Origin: Lentisphaeria bacterium
Lineage (GTDB): Bacteria; Verrucomicrobiota; Lentisphaeria; Victivallales; UBA1829
Direction of reading: 5' to 3'
Assembly (NCBI GenBank): GCA_017540385.1
Contig: JAFYBD010000075.1
Span: 1 to 9,528, forward strand
DNA: 9,528 bases
The translations under genes and the position numbers were made by a program. The notes beneath the pieces are model-generated. The model made no database searches. It saw only the letters and a list, made by a program, of their open reading frames with translations, and was not told the DNA's origin. Each line of letters begins with the position of its first letter. Position 1 is the stretch's first letter. Positions 1 to 5,088 of the stretch are shown piece after piece.

Positions 1-216
1 AGGGAGAGGTCCGTTCGGAGCGAATTGTCCGCGTCCGCCGGGCATAAAGCCTCTCGGCATACTTCCGGCTCCCTGGCGCATCCCGCGTGCAGGTGAGGTC
101 CGAGCGATTCCCATCCGGGGCGTTCGCGCTGCTGCCTGAGCCAGAACGGTGTCGGTCGTTCCCAGCCCGGCGAAGGCGATCCCGATGGCGGCGAGTGTCA
201 TGAGCTTGTTGTTCAT
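1..216 (-). CDS. Exported Gly/Met/Pro/Arg-rich protein, N-terminal part (runs off the left edge)
   Basis: Reading the minus strand from an ATG at 216-214 gives 72 codons without a stop, continuing past the window edge. The start begins MNNKLMTLAAIGIAFAGLG, a short basic n-region followed by a hydrophobic core, then a likely signal peptidase I site around VLAQA (residues 24-28). The mature part that is visible is low in complexity and rich in Gly, Met, Pro, Arg and Gln (residues 32-72, for example GSMPRGFMPGGRGQF). A strong Shine-Dalgarno GGAGG lies on the minus strand at 226-222, five bases before the ATG, and fixes the start. I do not recognise a family; the C-terminal remainder is needed. 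It is inferred to be secreted or periplasmic. It has its own leader region upstream (217-550), so it is probably transcribed separately from recO, although read-through from the operon is possible. Confidence 0.7.
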   Translation of the reverse strand, partial: MNNKLMTLAAIGIAFAGLGTTDTVLAQAAARTPRMGIARTSPARGMRQGAGSMPRGFMPGGRGQFAPNGPLP

Positions 217-254
217 AGCTGCCTCCGTTGGTTTGGGGGGTGGTGAAAGGTTTG

Positions 255-273
255 CGGAGCGTCTGTCGCTCCG
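255..273 (-). other. Leader hairpin, 7-bp stem
   Basis: CGGAGCG and CGCTCCG form a perfect 7-bp stem around a 5-base loop. It sits in the predicted 5' leader of the exported-protein gene, about 20 bases after the candidate transcription start and some 30 bases before the Shine-Dalgarno site. There is no T-tract after it on the minus strand (CAAACCTTTC follows), so it looks like an mRNA-stabilising or regulatory hairpin rather than a terminator. Function is inferred only from position. Confidence 0.4.
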
Positions 274-299
274 AGTGCAAGAACGCGGTATTTCTGCCG

Positions 300-328
300 A
301 TTCTACAGGTCTCCGCTATTTTTGTCCG
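300..328 (-). promoter_or_regulatory. Candidate promoter for the exported-protein gene
   Basis: On the minus strand, CGGACA (328-323, 4 of 6 matches to the sigma-70 -35 box) is followed by a 17-base spacer and TAGAAT (305-300, 5 of 6 matches to the -10 box). This predicts transcription starting near 293 and a leader of about 75 bases before the ATG at 216. Two further TGTAGAA motifs 86 and 172 bases upstream have no comparable -35 box. The call is by eye from consensus only. Confidence 0.35.
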
Positions 329-461
329 AAAACGTCCGGGCGGGGGAAGAGAAATCATGGCAAAAAAAAGGAGCCCTTTTCGCCAGTTCTACACCCCGCA
401 TCAAGAAAAGTTGATTTACATGTATGGCCGACAAAAAAAGGCTCTTTTATAAGAACGCATC

Positions 462-473
462 ATCCGCGCGGAT
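462..473. promoter_or_regulatory. 12-bp perfect palindrome, possible operator
   Basis: ATCCGCGCGGAT reads the same on both strands. On the minus strand it directly overlaps the end of a TGTAGAATCC motif and lies just downstream of phased A-tracts (T-runs on the plus strand centred near 485, 493, 502 and 512, about one helical turn apart). The arrangement suits a protein-binding site next to a bent promoter-like region, but no regulator gene is visible in the window. Confidence 0.25.
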
Positions 474-550
474 TCTACACCCTTTTTCGTTTTTTTTCGT
501 TTTTTCCCGGTTTTCGCCTCAAAAAAAGGGGCGGGGCGACGTCGATCCGG

Positions 551-1156
551 TCAGGCGGACATCATCCGGTAGCGCATTTCGACCCATCCGGCGAGACGGT
601 TCAGCGCCGTATCGTCGAGCCCGTCCGGCCACGGTGCGTCGGCGTCGACGGCACAATGCAGGAGCGGAGAGAGCAGCTCGGGGTAGGGGACCGCGCCGGA
701 GAGGAACCCGTGTTCGCGCAGGACGGCCAGGCGCGCGAGCATCAGATGGCGTTCGGGTTCGTGCGTGCGCTCCATGCGCGTGAGCATCACGGAGAAAGCC
801 TGCCACGCGAGGTTCATTTCCAGCATGGGTTGGGCGCGGCGGAGAGTCTCCGCGGCGAAGGAACATGCCGCGAGATAGCAGTCGGTGGACTGCACGATGG
901 CGTCGTGCGCGGCCGCGAGGTCCAGAGAAACGGCGGTCGGCATGGATTCCGGGCGTCTCGCGGGACGGAATTCGAGGTGGAATTCGCGGAAGACGTCTGC
1001 GGTCGGAAACTGTTTTTTTCCGATGGCGCGCGCTCCCTTCAGCACGAAATCCAGTCGCCCGTAATCCGCGCTGATCCCGGCCACGACCAGGCTGGTGTCG
1101 CGGAACGGCGTCTTGCGCAGGATCATGTACCGGGTCTTGAAACTGCCGGAGCTCAT
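551..1156 (-). CDS. recO: DNA repair protein RecO
   Basis: RecO loads RecA onto single-stranded DNA in the RecFOR recombination-repair pathway, binding DNA, RecR and SSB in the cytoplasm. This 201-residue protein has the typical N-terminal OB-fold sequence: MILRKTPFRDTSLVV (11-25), DYGRLDFVLKGAR (31-43) and the strand DVFREFHLEF (54-63). A helical C-terminal domain covers roughly 80-201 (for example YLAACSFAAETL). It is shorter than the usual 230-250 residues, and I see no CxxC...CxxC zinc motif; scattered Cys residues (93, 98 and one near 167) do not form one, as in some other RecO proteins. Its ATG overlaps the TGA of the upstream gene in an ATGA arrangement and has no clear Shine-Dalgarno of its own, so translation is probably coupled. 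It is the last gene of the minus-strand operon. Family assignment is good; the overall divergence is high. Confidence 0.85.
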   Translation of the reverse strand: MSSGSFKTRYMILRKTPFRDTSLVVAGISADYGRLDFVLKGARAIGKKQFPTADVFREFHLEFRPARRPESMPTAVSLDLAAAHDAIVQSTDCYLAACSFAAETLRRAQPMLEMNLAWQAFSVMLTRMERTHEPERHLMLARLAVLREHGFLSGAVPYPELLSPLLHCAVDADAPWPDGLDDTALNRLAGWVEMRYRMMSA

Positions 1157-3318
1157 TTCATGGCTTTGTTGAGGAAGTCCACGACTTCTTTTTTCCGCGC
1201 GTAATCGACCGGGCGGTTGCCCAGATGGTCGATCTCGTTCGGGTCGGCTCCGTGTTCCACCAGATACTCCGCGATCGGGAGATTTCCGGCCTCCGCAGCC
1301 CAGAAGAGCGGCTTTTTGCCGTCCTGGATCACGTTGTTTCGCGCGAGCAGTTCGTGGAGGCCTTCGAAGTTGAAGAACTTCATGGCCTTGTAGATGCGGT
1401 TCACGCTGGAGTTGAGCGGCAGACCGCGGTCGACCAGCGCCTCCACGATCGTTATGTCGTCGGCGAAGATCGCGTGCTTCATGGCGAGGAGACCGATCAC
1501 GGTGGCCTCGTTGTAACGGTTGATGATGGTGAACTCGACCTCGACCGGGCCGGCCTTGATGCCCCGGTTGCCGACGAACTGCTCCACGCGGTCGATCAGG
1601 TAGAGCGCGGTGTCGGTGTTCCCGTGGTCGATGGCCATGAAGAGCGGGGTGTCGCCCTTGTCCGTGAACGAGAAGTCGGGCGCGCCGTTTTCGAGCAGGT
1701 ACTTCACGATTTCGAGCGAGGACTGCTTCGCCATCGCGCCGAACATGACGACGTTCCGGTCCATGTCGTCGTGGCGGTCGAGGTCGGCCCCGGCTTCGGT
1801 GAGGATGCGGACGTTCTGGGGCAGTCCGAGGCGCGCGGCCTCCATGACCGGCGTCTTCCCGGCGCGGCCCTTGGGGTTCACGTCCGCCCCGGCCACGATG
1901 AGCGTGCGGAGCAGGGCGGGATCGGGGTCGCCTGCGGCGAAATGGATTGCCCGGAGACCGTTGGAGTCCCTGGCTTCGGGATCGGCCTTCGAGGCCAGCA
2001 GGGCGGACACGCGGGGCGTATCGGAGAGCGCCACGGCGGTCATGAGCGGCGTGCGGCCGGTCTCGGGATCGGTGAAATTCGGGTCGGTGTAGGCGAGGAT
2101 CTCGTACAGCGGGGTCAGGTCCTCCTCGGGACTGATGACCCGGGCGAGGAGTTCGCGCTGGTCCGGCGTGAGCTCCTTCGAACCCGAGAAGAGCGAGCAG
2201 GAGGTCGCGGCGAGCATCGTGAGGACGGCCGCGGCGAATGTGACGGCTTTAGCGGCGGGGCGTTTCTTCGCGCTCGCCCGGAGCTGGCCGCAGGCGGCCG
2301 TGGCGGATGCGCCCTTTTCCACCCGGACCGTGACCGGCACATGGAGCGTTTTGAGGGCGTTTTCGAACCGTTTGACGGCTTCGCGCGAGGGGCGTTCGAA
2401 GGCTCCCCGCGCCTTGTTGTACGGGATGAGGTTGACTTTCGCGTGGACGTCGGCGGCGAGGCGTGCGAATTTGCGCGCGGTCTCCGGCGAATCGTTGACG
2501 CCTGCGAGGAGCACGTACTCGATCGTGAGCAGGCGGCCGGTCACGTCGCGGTGACGCTGGCAGGCGGCCAGGATCTCGCGGATGTCGCGGCGGAATTTCG
2601 TGGGGATGAGCAGTGCGCGCGTCTTGTCGTCCGGAGCGTGGAGCGACAGCGCCAGGTTCCACTGTTTGCCGAGGTCGGTGAGGGCCTTGATCCCGGGCGT
2701 CCAGCCGCTGGTGGAGATGGTGATCCTGCGCTGGGCGAGGGCGACCCCGTCCGGGTTCGTGATCACGTTCAGCGCCTCGACGAGGTTGTCGAAGTTCAGC
2801 AGCGGCTCGCCGATGCCCATCATGACCACGTTGTCCGGCGGCTGCCCCAGCTGGCGGCACAGCAGGAAATACTGCTCGATGATCTCGCCTGCGGCGAGGT
2901 TGCGGGTCAGACCGTCGGCCCCGCTGGAGCAGAACACCCAGGAGACCGGGCAGCCGACCTGGGAACTCAGGCAGAACGTCGTGCGGCCGTCCTCGGCGGG
3001 GATCCGGGCACATTCGACCGTCTCGCCGTCGTGCAGGCGCAGCAGGTATTTCGCGGAGCCGTCGTCCGCGGGGAGTTCGGATTCGATGGCGACCGTGGCG
3101 CAGCGGAACGCCCCCGCGAGGGCATCCTTCGCCGCGGCCGACAGGTTCGTCATGAGGGCCGGGTCCACGACCCATTTCTTCACGACCCAGTCGTAGACCT
3201 GATTCGCGCGGTATGCAGGCTGACCGGCGGCCTTCAATGCGGCCGCGATCTCGTCCAGGGTGGCAGCGGCCAGGAACGGCCTGGCGTCATTCGTAGTCGT
3301 CGTAGTAGTCGTCGTCAT
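1153..3318 (-). CDS. RlmN-like radical-SAM protein fused to a membrane/lipobox-like segment and ankyrin repeats
   Basis: Residues about 12-350 are RlmN-like; RlmN methylates C2 of adenosine in 23S rRNA (A2503) and some tRNAs. Visible RlmN landmarks are IPAED (107-110 region), the conserved Cys116 in FCLSSQVGC, MGIGEPLLN (167-175), SLHAPDD (225-231) and AACGQL (341-346) with the methyl-accepting Cys343. The cluster motif CxxxCxxC is altered: Cys123 and Cys130 are present but position 127 is Trp (codon TGG at 2940-2938). Directly after AACGQL comes a basic stretch (KKRPAAK, 351-357), a hydrophobic segment (358-373) and a lipobox-like ATSC (Cys374). Residues about 419-721 are ankyrin repeats: GRTPLMTAV (421-429), AGADVN (476-481), AGKTPVMEAARLG (486-498), AGADLD (509-514), KGDTPLF (554-560) and EHGADPNEID (688-697), about eight in all. 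The ATG at 3318 is supported by AAGGAA a few bases upstream and overlaps the glycosyltransferase gene by 32 bases. Activity as a methyltransferase is doubtful; membrane tethering with outward-facing ankyrins is inference. Confidence 0.85.
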   Translation of the reverse strand: MTTTTTTTTNDARPFLAAATLDEIAAALKAAGQPAYRANQVYDWVVKKWVVDPALMTNLSAAAKDALAGAFRCATVAIESELPADDGSAKYLLRLHDGETVECARIPAEDGRTTFCLSSQVGCPVSWVFCSSGADGLTRNLAAGEIIEQYFLLCRQLGQPPDNVVMMGIGEPLLNFDNLVEALNVITNPDGVALAQRRITISTSGWTPGIKALTDLGKQWNLALSLHAPDDKTRALLIPTKFRRDIREILAACQRHRDVTGRLLTIEYVLLAGVNDSPETARKFARLAADVHAKVNLIPYNKARGAFERPSREAVKRFENALKTLHVPVTVRVEKGASATAACGQLRASAKKRPAAKAVTFAAAVLTMLAATSCSLFSGSKELTPDQRELLARVISPEEDLTPLYEILAYTDPNFTDPETGRTPLMTAVALSDTPRVSALLASKADPEARDSNGLRAIHFAAGDPDPALLRTLIVAGADVNPKGRAGKTPVMEAARLGLPQNVRILTEAGADLDRHDDMDRNVVMFGAMAKQSSLEIVKYLLENGAPDFSFTDKGDTPLFMAIDHGNTDTALYLIDRVEQFVGNRGIKAGPVEVEFTIINRYNEATVIGLLAMKHAIFADDITIVEALVDRGLPLNSSVNRIYKAMKFFNFEGLHELLARNNVIQDGKKPLFWAAEAGNLPIAEYLVEHGADPNEIDHLGNRPVDYARKKEVVDFLNKAMK
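2197..2247 (-). other. Hydrophobic lipobox-like segment at the RlmN-ankyrin junction
   Basis: These codons (residues 358-374 of the fusion) encode AVTFAAAVLTMLAATSC. With the preceding basic KKRPAAK it has the n-region, hydrophobic core and Cys of a lipoprotein signal peptide, yet it is internal to the frame. No in-frame ATG, GTG or TTG lies in a suitable place before it; the only nearby ATG codes Met368 inside the core, which would leave too short a signal. The segment could act as a signal anchor with RlmN inside and ankyrins outside, or be a relic of a once separate lipoprotein gene. Confidence 0.55.
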
Positions 3319-4960
3319 CGTATAGTTCCTTCCTGATGGGAACGCCTTTGTAGATGTACAGGTGTTCGTTGCGGTACTCGCAGTCGTAAAGGCGGGTCCA
3401 GGTGCGTGAATGGTGGGATGGCACGTCCGCGGTCAGGACGTAGGCGGGGTCGACGCTCGCCGGGATCTTGTCGTGGGCGAGCGTCCGTATCGGGATCCCG
3501 AGGTAACAGCCCTCGGAATAGAGTCCTTTGATGGCGGGGTCCTTGTACAGCACGATCGGCGCGCGGTCCTGAGGAGCGTCTTTCTCCGCCAGGGCGTTCA
3601 GTATCCCCCGGCTGAGCTCTTCCTTGCCGCGTTTCATGCTCCGGACCGGGTTCACGACCGACCAGAAGAGCAGCATGAAGGAGGCGAAAACGAAGAGATA
3701 CGTCATCCAGACGGGGCGTTTCGCGCGGATGAGCACGATCGCCGCCACGGATGCGGCGAGCGAGAGCGCGACTTCGGCCGTGTTCAGGAGCGTGAAGGAC
3801 GGTTTCTCCTGCGGGAGTTCGAACCCGATCACGATCTTCGCGAAGACCTCCTGCGGCAGGAGCAGATACGCCGCTGCGGCGATCCCAGCCGCCAGGGCCA
3901 CGGCCGCCAGGATCAGAAACAGCGTGAAGAACTGCCCGGCATAACGCCGCACGAGGATCCAGTAGTTGAACGCCGCGAGGGCGGCCGCCAGCGGCAGCAG
4001 GTAGAAATAATCGCGCGGTTTCGCCTGGGGATTGAACCAGATCAGCAGACCGAGCACCACGAAGAGGATGCGGTGGTACTTGATGAGCAGGGGATTGCGT
4101 TCGATGGCGATCAGCGCTGGGCAGAACGGCGCCCACAGCATCAGGCACCACGGGAAGAACCTCAGCGCCGCGTCGAACGGCCGCACCGCGATCTCCTTGA
4201 AGTATTCCATCACATGGAACGACACGGTTTCGGCGGGGACTTCGGGATTCGAGGCCAGCCAGTTCTGGATCGGGGTCAGCCAGGCGAAGAAGAAGACGGT
4301 GCCGAGCAGGACGGCTCCGAGCAGACCCGGCTTGCTGAGCTTCGTCCACACCGTGAACGGTCTCTGCTGGAACGCCAGCGGCACGAGGAAATAGACGACC
4401 GCCGTGAGACCGTTCGCGTAGAACGCCAGCCCGCCGAAGAGCCCGACCGCGAGCCAGGCGGCGTTCCAGTTCGACCGCACGAATCCGAGGTAGAACCACA
4501 GCATCCAGCCACCGTACACGATCAGCGCGGACAGCAGATGCGGATACCCCTCCGGCGCTTTCGAACCCGCCAGGATCGTCGTGAGTACCACGACCGCCGC
4601 GGCCGCGCCCGCCTGACGTCCGGCGGAGCGTCCGCAGACCAGGGCGGTGAAGAGCGCCATCAGCCCCAGCGGCAGCAGCGACATGAACCGCAGCGAGAAT
4701 TCGAGCGGAAGCCCGCAGTCCAGCAGCAGGCGCACCAGCGCCGGAAACAGCGGCATGACCTCGTCGGGAGGCAGCGTGCCGTGCACCGTGACCAGTGTGT
4801 TCAGTCCCCTGAACTCGAGAGCGGCCGCGGCGAACTCGCCCTCGGTCGAGAAAAGCTCGTTCATCCCGATCTGGATCAGCGGGAAGCTCACGAGGAATCC
4901 GACGGCGATCAGGATGGCGCTCCAGTGCGCCGCCGGCTGTTTTTCTTCGTAAATGGCCAT
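3287..4960 (-). CDS. GT-C family membrane glycosyltransferase (ArnT/PMT-like)
   Basis: A 557-residue protein with about ten or more hydrophobic segments from residue 12 to about 435, followed by a soluble C-terminal region (440-557). The layout matches polyprenyl-phosphate-sugar-dependent GT-C enzymes of the ArnT/PMT_2 type: after the first membrane segment comes an acidic loop motif STEGEF (38-43), where the family carries its catalytic Asp/Glu, then a proline-containing stretch VMPLFPALVRLLL (68-80). A KPRDYFYLLPLAAALA segment (314-329) resembles the conserved RYLLPLLP-like helix of ArnT. It probably transfers a sugar from a lipid carrier to an envelope acceptor on the periplasmic face; donor and acceptor cannot be told. 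The C-terminus is unusual, ending in a run of Asp and Tyr (547-557). It is the first gene of the minus operon and overlaps the next by 32 bases. No Shine-Dalgarno precedes the ATG, only a T8 run in the mRNA sense, so initiation may depend on the U-rich leader. Confidence 0.75.
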   Translation of the reverse strand: MAIYEEKQPAAHWSAILIAVGFLVSFPLIQIGMNELFSTEGEFAAAALEFRGLNTLVTVHGTLPPDEVMPLFPALVRLLLDCGLPLEFSLRFMSLLPLGLMALFTALVCGRSAGRQAGAAAAVVVLTTILAGSKAPEGYPHLLSALIVYGGWMLWFYLGFVRSNWNAAWLAVGLFGGLAFYANGLTAVVYFLVPLAFQQRPFTVWTKLSKPGLLGAVLLGTVFFFAWLTPIQNWLASNPEVPAETVSFHVMEYFKEIAVRPFDAALRFFPWCLMLWAPFCPALIAIERNPLLIKYHRILFVVLGLLIWFNPQAKPRDYFYLLPLAAALAAFNYWILVRRYAGQFFTLFLILAAVALAAGIAAAAYLLLPQEVFAKIVIGFELPQEKPSFTLLNTAEVALSLAASVAAIVLIRAKRPVWMTYLFVFASFMLLFWSVVNPVRSMKRGKEELSRGILNALAEKDAPQDRAPIVLYKDPAIKGLYSEGCYLGIPIRTLAHDKIPASVDPAYVLTADVPSHHSRTWTRLYDCEYRNEHLYIYKGVPIRKELYDDDDYYDDYE

Positions 4961-5088
4961 AAAAAAAAGGGTGGAAAGGTGTCGGGTCGTATTGAAAAAG
5001 AAAAAAGATGTAGTAAATTTACACCGTAAACGCCATTAAGACAAATCAAAAACGGATTATTTCCGCGAAAACATACAGGAGAAAGCGC
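4961..5088. promoter_or_regulatory. Divergent intergenic region between the two operons
   Basis: These 128 bases are strongly A/T-rich compared with the flanks and separate the starts of the minus-strand glycosyltransferase operon and the plus-strand nnr operon, so they should hold promoters for both. A plus-strand candidate pair is described separately. On the minus strand I see A/T-rich boxes (for example TTGATT at 5048-5043) but no convincing paired -35/-10 set. A good Shine-Dalgarno AGGAG (5077-5081) sits seven bases before the nnr ATG, while the minus gene has none. Confidence 0.6.
4992..5019 (+). promoter_or_regulatory. Candidate promoter for the nnr operon
   Basis: TTGAAA (4992-4997, 5 of 6 to the -35 consensus), a 16-base spacer and TAAATT (5014-5019, 4 of 6 to the -10 consensus) are suitably placed 70 bases before the start codon. 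The -10 box lies inside the 10-bp perfect palindrome GTAAATTTAC (5013-5022), so a dimeric regulator bound there would block it. Consensus matching by eye only. Confidence 0.35.

Larger units (their letters stand above)
217..550. other. Gene-free leader between recO and the exported-protein gene
   Basis: No convincing coding sequence lies in these 334 bases on either strand. The composition differs from the flanking genes: it holds several A or T homopolymer runs, G runs and short palindromes. Read on the minus strand (toward the 1-216 gene) it holds in order a run of phased A-tracts (514-483), a 12-bp palindrome (473-462), three TGTAGAA motifs exactly 86 bases apart (starting at 479, 393 and 307), two small AAAAGnGC...CTTTT inverted repeats each followed by a T-run, a 7-bp stem hairpin (273-255) and the Shine-Dalgarno site. 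I see no strong GC stem followed by a T-tract directly after the recO stop, so a classical recO terminator is not evident. Confidence 0.6.

Noticed and set aside
361..380. Intrinsic terminator on the minus strand (AAAAGGGCTCC followed by T8)
   Set aside because: The stem is only six mostly A-T pairs with a 3-base loop, too weak for a confident terminator call; a similar even weaker one lies at 433-447.
149..1204. Plus-strand open frame across the leader and antisense to recO
   Set aside because: It crosses the homopolymer-rich leader and two minus-strand genes, and its sequence is low-quality Arg/Gly-rich with no Shine-Dalgarno or domain.
2197..2260. Separate start codon for an ankyrin lipoprotein inside the RlmN frame
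   Set aside because: No ATG, GTG or TTG in frame precedes the hydrophobic core at a suitable distance; the in-frame ATG (Met368) is inside the core and the upstream GTG (Val333) would include conserved RlmN sequence.
1225..3336. Long plus-strand open frame antisense to the RlmN-ankyrin gene
   Set aside because: It mirrors a GC-rich coding strand with strong third-position bias; the translation is rich in Arg, Gly, Glu and Val without family motifs, while the minus strand shows clear RlmN and ankyrin sequence.
3410..5029. Long plus-strand open frame antisense to the glycosyltransferase
   Set aside because: Its product is an Arg/Glu/Gln-rich shadow with no recognisable domain, and the opposite strand encodes a coherent multi-pass membrane protein.
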